From SZUA-100 sp965248135 (GTDB lineage Bacteria; Pseudomonadota; Alphaproteobacteria; Rhizobiales; Rhizobiaceae): a DNA stretch of 64,000 nucleotides. The translations under genes were made by a program, and so were the position numbers. Of the stretch, positions 51,941 to 61,025 are shown piece after piece; within the stretch, counting starts at the first letter, position 1; the number at the start of each line of letters is the position of its first letter. A model generated the notes under the pieces. That model did no database searches. It was given only the letters and a program-made list of their open reading frames with translations, and had not been told where the DNA came from. Location of the stretch: the NCBI GenBank assembly GCA_965248135.1, contig CBDFIN010000012.1, forward strand, positions 1,984,001-2,048,000, given 5' to 3'.

Positions 51941-53496
51941 AAAATGAAACTGAAGCCATGATCAAGCCGGATGCTGCGCTGATCTATTGCCGTGTATCGA
52001 GCAAAAAGCAAAATGATGAAGGTAGCGGCCTTGATAGTCAGGAACATAGATGCCGGGAACGTGCCGAAGTGCTTGGCTGCCCGGTTGAAGCCATATTCCC
52101 TGATATTATCACAGGCGGCGGTGATTTCTTGAAGCGGCGTGGCATGGTGGCGCTGTTGGCCTATCTTGATGCCAACCCGCACAAGAAATATGTGGTGATC
52201 TTTGATGATCTGAAACGTTATGCCCGCGATACCGAGTTTCACCTGCGGTTGCGCCGCGAGATGCAAACGCGTAATGCCATCCGGCTGTGCCTGAATTTTC
52301 CTTTTGAAGATACGCCGGAAGGTAAATTCCTGGAAACCATCATCGCTGCAACCGGCACGCTTGAACGTGAACAAAACGGGCGTCAGGTGCTTCAAAAGAT
52401 GAAAGCGCGCATGGAACAGGGATTTTGGGTGTTTTGTGCGCCCATGGGATATCGATACACAAAATCAAAACAGGGCGGTAAAGAACTTGTATTCGATGAC
52501 ATTTTGTCACCAATCATTAAGGAAGCCCTGGAGGGATACGCATCCGGCTATTTTGAAACTCAGGCGGAGGTTAAACGGTATTTGAATTCCCAGCCGGCAT
52601 TTCCAAAACCAAGCAGCGGCGAAGTTACCCAACAAAGGGTAACCGAAATGCTTACCCAGCCGCTTTATGCCGGTTATCTTAATCACAAAAGGTGGGCAAT
52701 AAACTGGGTGCGGGCAAACCACCAACCCATAATATCACTGGACACGTTTGAAAAAATACAAGAGCGCCGCAAGGCAACAGCAAAAGCGCCGGCACGCAAA
52801 AACCTCAATATCGATTTCCCCATGCGCGGCTTCGTGTTGTGCGATGATTGTCAAAGGCCGCTCACAGCCTGCTGGTCAGCGGGTAAGCGCAAGAAATATC
52901 CCTATTACCTGTGCGACACCAAGAATTGTGAAAGTTACCGCAAGTCCATTCGCCGTGAACAAATCGAGGGTGAATTTGATGAAATCATTCGTTCCCTTCA
53001 ACCAACCAAAGACCTGATTGCTCTGGCAAAAACCATGTTCAAAAACGCCTGGAACCAGCGAGCAGAACAAGCCCAAGCGCGTGTTATGATGCTCAAACAG
53101 GAAACCAAGGCAATTGGAAAACAAATCGATGAATTGCTCGAGCGCGTTCTTCAAGCTTCCAATGCAACCGTGATTTGCGCCTATGAAGGCAAAATCGAGA
53201 CTTTGGAGCGAAGACGATCCGTAATGATCGAAAAACTGGAGCAAAATACCGTTCCAGATCGAAGGTTCGATGAATTTATCGAACACGCCATGCAATTCCT
53301 GGCAAACCCCTGGAATCTATGGAGTTCTGGTCACTACCACATGCAACAACTGGTCCTCAGACTGGCCTTTTCAGAGCGCGTTGCATACCACCGAAAAGAA
53401 GGCTATCGAACACCAAAAACTTCTTTACCTTTCAAGGTGTTAGAGAGTTTTCGTACAGGAAAATCCGATTTGGTGCAGTTGACCGGACGAATCTAG
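51937..53496 (+). CDS. Large serine recombinase
   Basis: 519-residue large serine recombinase. It has an N-terminal catalytic resolvase domain (ALIYCRVSSKKQNDEGSGLD with the Ser nucleophile, FDDLKRYARDTEFHL), a central recombinase domain (FCAPMGYRYTKSKQGGKELV), a zinc ribbon (FVLCDDCQRPLTACWS, then CDTKNCESYRKS) and a C-terminal coiled coil. Such enzymes integrate and excise phages and ICEs. It lies immediately before mobC and the relaxase gene and is the best candidate for mobility of the whole region. No att sites could be assigned. Confidence 0.92.
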   Translation: MKNETEAMIKPDAALIYCRVSSKKQNDEGSGLDSQEHRCRERAEVLGCPVEAIFPDIITGGGDFLKRRGMVALLAYLDANPHKKYVVIFDDLKRYARDTEFHLRLRREMQTRNAIRLCLNFPFEDTPEGKFLETIIAATGTLEREQNGRQVLQKMKARMEQGFWVFCAPMGYRYTKSKQGGKELVFDDILSPIIKEALEGYASGYFETQAEVKRYLNSQPAFPKPSSGEVTQQRVTEMLTQPLYAGYLNHKRWAINWVRANHQPIISLDTFEKIQERRKATAKAPARKNLNIDFPMRGFVLCDDCQRPLTACWSAGKRKKYPYYLCDTKNCESYRKSIRREQIEGEFDEIIRSLQPTKDLIALAKTMFKNAWNQRAEQAQARVMMLKQETKAIGKQIDELLERVLQASNATVICAYEGKIETLERRRSVMIEKLEQNTVPDRRFDEFIEHAMQFLANPWNLWSSGHYHMQQLVLRLAFSERVAYHRKEGYRTPKTSLPFKVLESFRTGKSDLVQLTGRI

Positions 53497-53498
53497 AA

Positions 53499-53672
53499 CC
53501 CGCGCCAGCCCTCACCATACTGGAAGAACTGGAGGAATGGGGGCGATTTCTCAAGGCGGATTCTGACATTGCTCACAGGCTGCGGGCGTTTGACGATGCA
53601 GCCGTTGGGGCAGATGACAATTCTGAAAAAAAGCCGGTCCGGCCTGCCCGTCTTCGGGGGCCTTCACTATGA
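53499..53672 (+). other. Possible small reading frame between recombinase and mobC, no clear start
   Basis: The frame reading PAPALTILEELEEWGRFLKA to LRGPSL ends at 53672 and overlaps the mobC start as ATGA. Its composition is protein-like, but no ATG, GTG or TTG lies in frame after the recombinase coding region. It may be the remnant of a gene whose start was lost, or the former tail of a longer recombinase after a frameshift. Confidence 0.35.
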
Positions 53673-54154
53673 GGGCCATCAGTCAGGATTTTCGGCTGGC
53701 CGCAGATGCGAACCCCGTCGCACCCTGTAGTATATCTCGGGCGGCACCCAGATCGGCAAAGCGGAAATCGCGCCGTAAATCACCACGATACAAGACCACG
53801 CGTGACTGTCCGCGTGTCACATTGCGGTTTTCGCCTGATGATTATAAGCGCTTGAAACAGCTTGCGGACGGGATGGCGCTTGCGACTTATATTCGGGCGA
53901 AGGCACTGGGTGAGGACCGGCCCCGCCGAAGACTTCGATCTATGGCTTCGGTTGCAGATAAAAAGAAACTGGCGCAAATCCTGGGGCTGCTTGGCCAATC
54001 GCGGATCGCCAATAATCTCAACCAGCTTGCCCATCATGCGAATATTGGCTCACTGGTGATGGACGAGGACACTCAGGCTCAGATTTGTGAGACCTATGAT
54101 CATGTGCTCTTTTTGCGCAAAACCCTGATCGCAGCTTTGGGATTGCGGGAATGA
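53669..54154 (+). CDS. mobC: MobC-like relaxosome protein
   Basis: 161-residue basic protein. Its core matches MobC-type relaxosome accessory proteins: VTLRFSPDDYKRLKQLADG (ribbon-helix-helix-like), LGLLGQSRIANNLNQLAHHAN and a final helix. MobC helps melt oriT and recruit the relaxase. It overlaps the relaxase gene by ATGA, the classic arrangement. oriT is expected close by but was not identified. Confidence 0.85.
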   Translation: MRAISQDFRLAADANPVAPCSISRAAPRSAKRKSRRKSPRYKTTRDCPRVTLRFSPDDYKRLKQLADGMALATYIRAKALGEDRPRRRLRSMASVADKKKLAQILGLLGQSRIANNLNQLAHHANIGSLVMDEDTQAQICETYDHVLFLRKTLIAALGLRE

Positions 54155-56961
54155 TCCTGAAAGGCAACCAGCGGGCAAATGGGCGCGAACTGGCGCTGCA
54201 CCTGATGAATGTTGACGATAATGAGCATGCGGTGGTGCATGAACTGCGTGGCTTTCTGACCGATGATCTGGCGGGGGCGTTCAAAGAGGTGGAAGCAATT
54301 TCGCTGGGAACTCAATGCCAGCAATATCTGTTTTCGCTCAGTCTCAATCCGCCGAAGTCGGCGAAGGTTTCCGTTAAAGAATTTGAAAAGACCATCAGCG
54401 AGATCGAACGGCGGCTCGGCCCGTCCGGCCTGCCCCGCGCAATTGTTTTTCACGAGAAGAAAGGCCGTCGCCACGCTCACTGCGTCTGGTCGCGGATTGA
54501 TGTGGCCAGGATGCGGGCGATCAACTTACCGCATTTCAAACGGCGTTTGATGGATATCTCGCGCGAGCTTTATCTGGAGCATGGCTGGGAAATGCCTGCC
54601 GGTTTGCTCAATACGCAAGACCGCGATCCACTGAACTATTCCGGCACAGAAGCAAGTCAGGCGAAGCGGGCAAAACGTGATCCGGTGGCGCTAAAAGCGC
54701 TGTTCAAATCCTGCTGGGCCGCGTCGGACTCTCGTACAGCCTTTGCTGCAGCACTTTGGGAGAAAGGCTTTTGCCTTGCGCGCGGGGATCGACGCGGATT
54801 TGTCGCCGTCGATGCTGAGGGCGAAGTATATTCCCTGTCCCGCTGGTGTGGCGTGAAAGCCAAAGAGCTGCGCGCCCGACTCGGTGATGGTGCTGATTTG
54901 CCGAGTGTTGATGACGCCATTGCGTTGCTGATTCAGGTTTCAGAAAACAGTGGACAGAAGACAGAAAAACAACCCGCCTCGCAGCATCAAGACGATCAGT
55001 TCGGCCAGTCTCTGCGCGATTACAAAAACAAACTGACCGAGTTGGTTGCACGCCAGCGCCGGGAACGACAGGTTTTGTCCAAAGCTCAGGAAGTGCGGCG
55101 GATCAAAGAAATCAAAACCCGCCAATCCCGCCTGCCATTGGGTCTCAAAGCTGCATGGGCGCATCTGACCGGGCACTATCAACGTCTGGTCGACGAACTG
55201 GCTTTGGATGCACAGGCCTGCGAAGCGCGAGACGCCCAAGAAACGGAAGCTCTTATTGACCGCCATCTGGCAGAGCGGCGGGAACTTGGCCAAAAGCTGG
55301 AAAGGGAGCTGGCACATCTTGAAGCTCAATATGCGCTGGAACGGGAATTCCGTGATAAATCAGCACCCTCACGGCAGCACATCTATCAGCCCGATCCGCG
55401 CCAGCCTTTGATACTGCCGCGCGAGGATGTACCATTCACACCGGATCAGCTCAAACGTCAGCCCGATTTAATTCTTGCCCATATCTCGGACAAGAAAGCA
55501 CGTTTCAACCGCACCGATATTCTGCGCGGGTTGGCTGAATTCATCAATGATCCGTTGGAATTGCGGGCAGCGTCTGATCGGGTGCTGGCCTCGCGGGCGT
55601 TGGTAAATGTTGATGCTGGCGAAAAAGACGAATTCACAACACGGGAATTTCAGGAGATTGAAAAACACCTGTCCGACTGTACCACTGAAATGACCCGTTC
55701 CGGTGGTTTTCGGGTGAGCGCCAGGGATATTGACCGGGCAATCAAACGTGAGAATACCAAATTGCAGAGCCAAGTTGGTGCGCATCTCAGCGATGAACAG
55801 GTTGAGGCCATCCACCATGTTTTGGCTCCGAACCAACTGTCCGCCGTTGTTGGTCTGGCCGGTAGCGGCAAAAGTACGCTGTTATCGGTCGCGCGCGAGG
55901 CATGGGAACGGCAGGGTTATCGGGTGCACGGCGCGGCACTGGCCGGAAAGGCCGCAGACAGCTTGCAAACGGCGTCCGGCATTCCTTCACGCACGTTGGC
56001 CTCGCTGGAAGCAAGCTGGAAAAGCGGCTATGAACCTGTCGCCTGCGGCGATGTGGTCGTGATCGACGAGGCCGGAATGGTTGGCACAAGGCAACTGGCG
56101 CGTGTTGCCGAACAGCTTCGCGAACGTGGCTGCAAGCTCGTATTGATAGGCGATCCTGATCAACTCCAACCGATTCAGGCGGGAACGCCTTTCAGGAGTA
56201 TCAGCCAAAATGTTGGCGTGGCGCGCCTCACAGAAATTCGCAGGCAAAATACCGAGTGGCAGCGCCAGGCCTCAGGCGATTTGGCAAATGGTTATACCGA
56301 AATGGCGATCCAGAGCTACGCCGATCACGGTGCTGTGCATGACGGCCAGAACTGCGATCAGGCTATTGCGGCACTGGTCGAAGACTATATGGCAGACTGG
56401 CAAAAGTATGGTCATGCCAGGTCTCGGCTGGCCCTCGCCCATCGCCGTATAGATGTTCATGCGATCAATCAGGCGATTAAGTCCGCGCGTGCGGCTGAAA
56501 GCGGAGCCGCCACTGAAACCCTCTTCGATACCAATCACGGGCCGCGCGCCTTCGCAAAGGGCGACCGTATTCTCTTCACCCGCAATGACGCTACGCTTGG
56601 CGTTCGCAACGGGATGCTTGGTACTGCAGAAACAGTTGGCGAAAGACAACTTACTGTCCGGCTTGACCTCGACGAAACTGGCAACCGCCGAAAACTGACA
56701 TTCTCACCGCAGGAATTCCCATCCATCGACCATGGCTTCGCCGTCAGCATTCACCGCTCCCAGGGCTGCACCGTTGATCGCAGCTTTGTACTTGCCAGCC
56801 GAACGCTCGACAAAAACCTGACATACGTTGCTCTCACCCGGCACAGGCAAGAAACAGGCTTCTACACCGCACCGGACATCGCATCAAAGCGGAAATTATT
56901 TGAACCGGAAATGCTTGCACCCAGGGATTTCCGGGCACGAGCGCCATCAAGAACACGCTGA
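54151..56961 (+). CDS. Relaxase fused to a TraA/RecD-type helicase
   Basis: 936-residue fusion. Residues about 1-200 are a relaxase domain, with a probable His cluster in IVFHEKKGRRHAHCVWSRID. A charged coiled-coil linker follows (about 280-400). The C-terminal half is a superfamily 1 helicase: VVGLAGSGKSTLL (Walker A), VVVIDEAGMVG (Walker B), LVLIGDPDQLQPI, and late motifs SIHRSQGCTVD and YVALTRHR. It nicks and unwinds plasmid or ICE DNA for transfer. Similar fusions are widespread in alphaproteobacterial mobile elements. The frame is intact. Confidence 0.92.
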   Translation: MILKGNQRANGRELALHLMNVDDNEHAVVHELRGFLTDDLAGAFKEVEAISLGTQCQQYLFSLSLNPPKSAKVSVKEFEKTISEIERRLGPSGLPRAIVFHEKKGRRHAHCVWSRIDVARMRAINLPHFKRRLMDISRELYLEHGWEMPAGLLNTQDRDPLNYSGTEASQAKRAKRDPVALKALFKSCWAASDSRTAFAAALWEKGFCLARGDRRGFVAVDAEGEVYSLSRWCGVKAKELRARLGDGADLPSVDDAIALLIQVSENSGQKTEKQPASQHQDDQFGQSLRDYKNKLTELVARQRRERQVLSKAQEVRRIKEIKTRQSRLPLGLKAAWAHLTGHYQRLVDELALDAQACEARDAQETEALIDRHLAERRELGQKLERELAHLEAQYALEREFRDKSAPSRQHIYQPDPRQPLILPREDVPFTPDQLKRQPDLILAHISDKKARFNRTDILRGLAEFINDPLELRAASDRVLASRALVNVDAGEKDEFTTREFQEIEKHLSDCTTEMTRSGGFRVSARDIDRAIKRENTKLQSQVGAHLSDEQVEAIHHVLAPNQLSAVVGLAGSGKSTLLSVAREAWERQGYRVHGAALAGKAADSLQTASGIPSRTLASLEASWKSGYEPVACGDVVVIDEAGMVGTRQLARVAEQLRERGCKLVLIGDPDQLQPIQAGTPFRSISQNVGVARLTEIRRQNTEWQRQASGDLANGYTEMAIQSYADHGAVHDGQNCDQAIAALVEDYMADWQKYGHARSRLALAHRRIDVHAINQAIKSARAAESGAATETLFDTNHGPRAFAKGDRILFTRNDATLGVRNGMLGTAETVGERQLTVRLDLDETGNRRKLTFSPQEFPSIDHGFAVSIHRSQGCTVDRSFVLASRTLDKNLTYVALTRHRQETGFYTAPDIASKRKLFEPEMLAPRDFRARAPSRTR

Positions 56962-57115
56962 ATATCTGGGAGCCGTGTATTGAAACGGCACAGGAACTGG
57001 ATAATGAATTTTCAGGTGGCACTGGCCAATAATCAACACTTTAGATTCCGGCAAGTTCCGGCGCGGTTCATCATCGGGGTTTGTTATTAATCACTATGAA
57101 GTCGAGGGTTAGAAT

Positions 57116-57904
57116 CTAACCCATCGGGTCATATGCTGGTGCTTGTTCCGGCGCGACTGTTGGAACGATGCTTGCGGGATTGGCATTGGCAGTAAATGTG
57201 CCTTTGGCGTTTGGTGCGTTGTCTATTGCAGAATGGCCTTTCATATGTTTTTTGACCGATGCAGGTGTGGCATCGGATAGTTCAGCACCAAAATTATCAA
57301 CATCATCTTTGGTCGTTGTTCCATCTGCCAACTTCTCACTAACCTGATCGACTTTTTCCTGAAACTCATGAATCTGCGCGCGCTCAATTTTTGCCTTATT
57401 ATAGTCGGCCAAAAGACCATCCTGTTCGGAGAATGCATTTGACATGCTTTCCCATGTTGGATTGTTTGCCGGAACCAGACTAAAATCCAGTTCGTCGCGT
57501 GTAATTTCTGTGCCATTCTCATCGAAGGCCTGTGTTCCATCCTCGGTCAGAAATGCACGGCGTCCATCTTCCATGACATAGGCACGATCGAGCATATCCT
57601 GAATGCGGGTCTGAACGTCGAACAGGTGTTGTTTGATCTCGGCCTGCAGTTCCTGATTTTCCATCAGGGCTGCGACGGCTGCCTGATCATAGTCATCAAG
57701 TTTGACCTTGAATTCTTCAATTTGAAATTTTGTCGCCATAACAGTTTCAACGGCCAACGAAAGAACCTGATCATCAAGTTTGTCGGTAAGTTCTTCTTTG
57801 CGGACTTGATCGCGACGCGCCTTGATGAACCATTGCCGATGCCGGAGCCATTCGGAATGGCGGCCAGGATCATCGCTGCTGAAATGGTCACGCAATTGAA
57901 TCAT
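57116..57904 (-). CDS. Coiled-coil protein of the resolvase module, copy 2
   Basis: 262-residue paralog of the protein at 35056-35949. N-terminal block SSDDPGRHSEWLRHRQWFIK, then a coiled coil and the shared MLDRAYVMEDGRRAFLTEDG. It is shorter in the first coiled coil, and the C-terminal tail again ends in NAPNAKGTFTANANPASIVP-like sequence. Starts directly after the small exported protein gene. Function unknown. The maintained pair order in both modules suggests the two proteins work together. Confidence 0.8.
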   Translation of the reverse strand: MIQLRDHFSSDDPGRHSEWLRHRQWFIKARRDQVRKEELTDKLDDQVLSLAVETVMATKFQIEEFKVKLDDYDQAAVAALMENQELQAEIKQHLFDVQTRIQDMLDRAYVMEDGRRAFLTEDGTQAFDENGTEITRDELDFSLVPANNPTWESMSNAFSEQDGLLADYNKAKIERAQIHEFQEKVDQVSEKLADGTTTKDDVDNFGAELSDATPASVKKHMKGHSAIDNAPNAKGTFTANANPASIVPTVAPEQAPAYDPMG

Positions 57905-58267
57905 TTATGCTCCACATGCTTTCTTTGTCAGGACATATAATATGACGCCAACCGGTTTATCCTTGTATTTTTCAAATACGGGAAACAGCGAATTTTTCCA
58001 GCGCTTTGCGTTGTCCTCGTAATACCAGTCATATATGCACTTCATTCCAGTTTCATTTGGCTTATCACGTACAAAGCGGGAATATGCCAGTCCTTCTATA
58101 ACACCTGATACATAGCCAACCCGTTGATCAGAGTTCATTTTGTTCATGATGACCCCCGCCGTTAAAGTCTCCGCTTGCGCCATTCCGCTTCCTATTAATA
58201 TACTTATAAGTATTATTATGGATAATGTTTGAGATTTACTTAAGATTTGTGAAATATTAACCTGCAT
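57905..58267 (-). CDS. Small exported protein of the resolvase module, copy 2
   Basis: 120-residue paralog of 35950-36309. Signal peptide core LSIIILISILIGSGMAQA; mature part with VGYVSGVIEGLAYSRFVRDK and Cys in MKCIYDWYY and KKACGA. The shared SGVIEGLAYSRF(L/V)RD block is the best conserved part of the family. ATG 58267. Confidence 0.75.
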   Translation of the reverse strand: MQVNISQILSKSQTLSIIILISILIGSGMAQAETLTAGVIMNKMNSDQRVGYVSGVIEGLAYSRFVRDKPNETGMKCIYDWYYEDNAKRWKNSLFPVFEKYKDKPVGVILYVLTKKACGA

Positions 58268-58457
58268 AATCGACCGATTCTGCAATATTTTACTTAATGA
58301 CCTTTACTTTGCTATAATTATAGAAGAATAAGGGAATATCAAGGGTTTGGCGGATTTCAGCGTCTTTCAAACCCCAATGAAAAGCCTCAATGCGAAAAGG
58401 GTCGATTATGCTGCATGCGATTGCATGCGTCCCACCGCGTTAAGGTACTGAAAGAAC
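58268..58457. promoter_or_regulatory. Conserved divergent intergenic region, possible res site, copy 2
   Basis: Aligns along its whole length with 36310-36498. It holds the palindrome CTATAATTATAG at 58312-58323 in the position of the longer palindrome of copy 1, and the blocks AGCCTCAATGCGAAAAGGGT and CTGAAAGAACATGAAAATAG. It also contains the inverted GCATGC pair (GCATGCGATTGCATGC) shortly before the resolvase gene. Confidence 0.6.
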
Positions 58458-59024
58458 ATGAAAATAGGATACCTGCGCGTTAGTACCAAAACCCAAAAAC
58501 TGGATCGTCAAATCAATGGTCTGAAGGATTTGTGTGACAGGCTCTATGTCGAAAAACTCTCGGCGGTAGCCAAAAGGCGACCTGTTTTCGATAAAGTCCT
58601 GAGTGAGTTAAAGCGCGGTGATACCCTGTTTGTGTGGGATTTGGATCGTGCCTTTCGTTCCACCGAAGATGCGCTCTATCATGAAAAGAGCCTGCGCAAA
58701 CGCGGTATCAGGTTCCACGCCAGGAATTTTGTGATCGAGACTGGTACCGCCGATGGTAAATACAGCTATGTCATTACCGCCGCTGCTGCCGAGCGAGAAC
58801 GCAAGAAAATATCGGAACGCACTCTGGAAGGGCTGGAAGCAGCGCGAAAACGCGGCGCTCGTTTTGGTGCGCCGCCAAAAATGAGCGATGAGCAGGTACG
58901 CGCGGCAAAATTGAAAATTGAGGCCAAAGAGGCCAGTGTGGCGGAAATGGCCAGGCTCAACGGGGTGCATCCGTCTACCATCTCACGCTCAATTAGGCGG
59001 CTGGTTGCCGCTGGAAAGGGTTGA
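58458..59024 (+). CDS. Serine recombinase, resolvase/invertase type, copy 2
   Basis: 188-residue paralog of the protein at 36499. Catalytic Ser in IGYLRVSTKTQ, DLDRAFRSTEDA and a C-terminal helix-turn-helix (SVAEMARLNGVHPSTISRSI). Both copies share the start MKIGYLRVSTKTQ and differ mostly in the linker before the helix-turn-helix. Followed 41 bases later by the Fic antitoxin gene. Confidence 0.93.
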   Translation: MKIGYLRVSTKTQKLDRQINGLKDLCDRLYVEKLSAVAKRRPVFDKVLSELKRGDTLFVWDLDRAFRSTEDALYHEKSLRKRGIRFHARNFVIETGTADGKYSYVITAAAAERERKKISERTLEGLEAARKRGARFGAPPKMSDEQVRAAKLKIEAKEASVAEMARLNGVHPSTISRSIRRLVAAGKG

Positions 59025-59052
59025 TTATTGTGGTTTTTGAAACCGGTTTCCG

Positions 59053-59058
59053 GTATAA
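59053..59058 (+). promoter_or_regulatory. TATAAT box immediately before the Fic antitoxin start
   Basis: A perfect -10 element, TATAAT, ends only 7 bases before the ATG at 59066, so the transcript would start at or next to the start codon. A weak -35 candidate, TTGTGG, lies 19 bases upstream of it. No ribosome-binding sequence precedes the ATG. This fits a leaderless or nearly leaderless message. Confidence 0.5.
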
Positions 59059-59065
59059 TGGTTCC

Positions 59066-59260
59066 ATGAGCAAGACAGTGACTGATAAACAGATTTTGCG
59101 CGAGGCCATGCATTTGCAGGCGATGGAGAGTAATCCGCTTGATGCGCGAGACAAGGCCATGTTCGATATGTTTGAACGTGAAGGCTGGCCGGGTGAACAA
59201 CGTCGCGCCTATATCATTGAACAGGCAAAAGCCGATGCACTGGTGCCTGCGGCTGAATGA
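59066..59260 (+). CDS. Small antitoxin of the Fic toxin
   Basis: 64-residue helical protein (MSKTVTDKQILREAMHLQAM) encoded directly before, and overlapping by ATGA, a Fic-domain gene; this is the layout of VbhA-type antitoxin/Fic pairs. Class I antitoxins carry an inhibitory [S/T]xxxE[G/N] motif; the nearest match here is LQAMES, which lacks the Ser/Thr and the Gly/Asn, so inhibition may work differently. An upstream TTG (59021) is in frame but lacks signals. Confidence 0.75.
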   Translation: MSKTVTDKQILREAMHLQAMESNPLDARDKAMFDMFEREGWPGEQRRAYIIEQAKADALVPAAE

Positions 59261-59838
59261 GTGATACCAAATACTGTTACCCGCCGGATTATTTGGTTCT
59301 CAAAAACAAACTTGATCTGAGAGATGCCGATCTGCTGGAACGCACAGAGCGCCGTTTGGTGGTTCAACGGGTTCTTGAAGGAATCCCAACCGGTGATTTT
59401 GATCTGGCGCATTTGAAAGCCATTCATCGGCATATGTTTCAGGATATCTTTGACTGGGCCGGTGAAATCCGCACAACGGAAATCTCGAAAGGCGGCAGTC
59501 AGTTTCAGTTCCGCCAATATATCGAAACCGGCATGGCCGATGTGCATCGGCGCATCAAAGCCCATGGCTATCTGAAAAACTTACCCTCAGAGCAATTTGC
59601 CGATCTTGCCGGTGAGATACTTGGCGACATCAATTATGTGCATCCGTTCCGCGAAGGCAATGGCCGCACCCAAATGCAATATCTCAAACTGCTTGCCGAG
59701 CAGGCTGGTCATGCCATTGATCTGACAGCGATTGAAAAAGACGCATGGATGGATGCATCACAAAATGCGCATCTTGGTGACTACCAACCAATGAGCCGAT
59801 GCATTGCCGTTTCAATTGGCATTGAGCATGAGTTATAG
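59257..59838 (+). CDS. fic: Fic-domain AMP-transferase-type toxin
   Basis: 193-residue Fic protein. The catalytic motif HPFREGNGRTQ (His129 to Gln139) agrees with HPFx(D/E)GNGR, so NMP transfer from a nucleotide to target hydroxyl groups is expected. Length and N-terminal YPPDYLVLKNKLDL resemble VbhT/FicT-type toxins, which often modify gyrase or topoisomerase IV. The position corresponds to that of the ParE/ParD pair in module 1. Confidence 0.9.
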   Translation: MSDTKYCYPPDYLVLKNKLDLRDADLLERTERRLVVQRVLEGIPTGDFDLAHLKAIHRHMFQDIFDWAGEIRTTEISKGGSQFQFRQYIETGMADVHRRIKAHGYLKNLPSEQFADLAGEILGDINYVHPFREGNGRTQMQYLKLLAEQAGHAIDLTAIEKDAWMDASQNAHLGDYQPMSRCIAVSIGIEHEL

Positions 59839-59855
59839 AACCGGCTTCTATAACT
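59831..59855. terminator. Perfect hairpin over the convergent stops of fic and the next gene
   Basis: AGTTATAGAA (59831-59840) pairs with TTCTATAACT (59846-59855), with a 5-base loop. It covers the fic stop and the stop of the minus-strand gene at 59848. No T-run follows on either strand, so it may stabilise both 3' ends rather than terminate alone. Confidence 0.6.
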
Positions 59856-60306
59856 CAAACAAATCGCCTTGCTGTTCCGGCAGATTGTCCAGCGTGTTCA
59901 GATGCGCAAAGCCATTATAGATATGGGCGTTCTTGAGGCTCATGGCTGTATGGATATCATCACAAGAAATGACTTCCGATTTACATTTTGCGGCAATGCG
60001 TCGGTGGGCATGTAAATTGAAAGCCACTTTCCGATAGCAGGAAATGTCACTGTGAAGGTCGTCCAGAATCTTGGCTTTGATTTTGCGCAAAACTTCCGAG
60101 CGATTGGGTTCTGCTCTTTTTGCGGCGGCATCAATATCCCCTGCCATGTAACCGCGATAGAAGCTGCCAACCGCCTCGTTGCGGATTTGTTTAAGTGTCG
60201 GCACGACGCCGCCAAGCAGATAATACCACGGATGCCCGGCATTGTAGCCACCACAAGTCAGGCGTTTGAAACTCTTGGCAGGCTCATTGTGATGAATTAT
60301 CGCCAT
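59848..60306 (-). CDS. Hypothetical protein, third gene of the ardA-2 operon
   Basis: 152-residue soluble protein, not recognised (CGGYNAGHPWYYLLGG near the N-terminus, helical C-terminal half). Start overlaps the previous stop (TGATG). Its place after ardA suggests an accessory or anti-defence role, but this rests on context only. Confidence 0.7.
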   Translation of the reverse strand: MAIIHHNEPAKSFKRLTCGGYNAGHPWYYLLGGVVPTLKQIRNEAVGSFYRGYMAGDIDAAAKRAEPNRSEVLRKIKAKILDDLHSDISCYRKVAFNLHAHRRIAAKCKSEVISCDDIHTAMSLKNAHIYNGFAHLNTLDNLPEQQGDLFEL

Positions 60307-60533
60307 CAGAACAAATCCATCTGATTGCGCGAAACTTCGTCAAACAGGCCAATGTCACAGGGCTTTTGTCGGCATGGGCGCTTGGGTTGCAGGGGCAGAC
60401 TGGTGGCAAACTCCAGCCGCTCCCTCATGGTCACGGGTTTACAGCCATCAATCAAATATTGCTGTCCGATATCGGTCTGCTCAATGGCTGAATTTATGTT
60501 GGCAGAGGCCATCTGTTTTTGCTTAATCATCAT
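60306..60533 (-). CDS. Small hypothetical protein, second gene of the ardA-2 operon
   Basis: 75-residue basic protein (MMIKQKQMASANINSAIEQT), not recognised. The double ATG at 60533/60530 follows GGGGGG, 8 bases after the ardA-2 stop. It ends in RNQMDLF, and the next gene ends in QGDLFEL. Confidence 0.65.
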   Translation of the reverse strand: MMIKQKQMASANINSAIEQTDIGQQYLIDGCKPVTMRERLEFATSLPLQPKRPCRQKPCDIGLFDEVSRNQMDLF

Positions 60534-61025
60534 CGCCCCCTTACCCACACCGGTAAATGAGGCGTTCGCCTGCAATGGTGACCTCGCCGTAATCCATCGC
60601 CAGATCGCGGGCGATAGCGTCATAATCAATGTAATATTGGAAAGATTCCGGCACGTCGCCAAACAGGCCATCCTCGACAAAACGTATTGCCAAGTCCTTC
60701 ATGTTGTCTTCTTCGTAGAGTTCAACATCAAGCTGGTCGATATCGTCATGATCGAAGTCGAAGGAATAACCACACTCACCAACGGCGATGATAAAACGGG
60801 TTTTCTCGTGATCTTCCCATTCTTCGGCAAGTTCAAAAAACCGCGTCAGGTTGACCTGATTCAGTCCAATGGCCTGGGCAAATTTGACGTCAAAATCATT
60901 TCCGTCGATAAACTGTATTTCAAACTCTTCGACGGGCTGGCCGTAGTCATTTCTGGCCTTGGCTACTTTCGCCGTGAATTGTTCGGCGGATTCGAAATAA
61001 AATCCGGTGGCTGAGATATCGAAGG

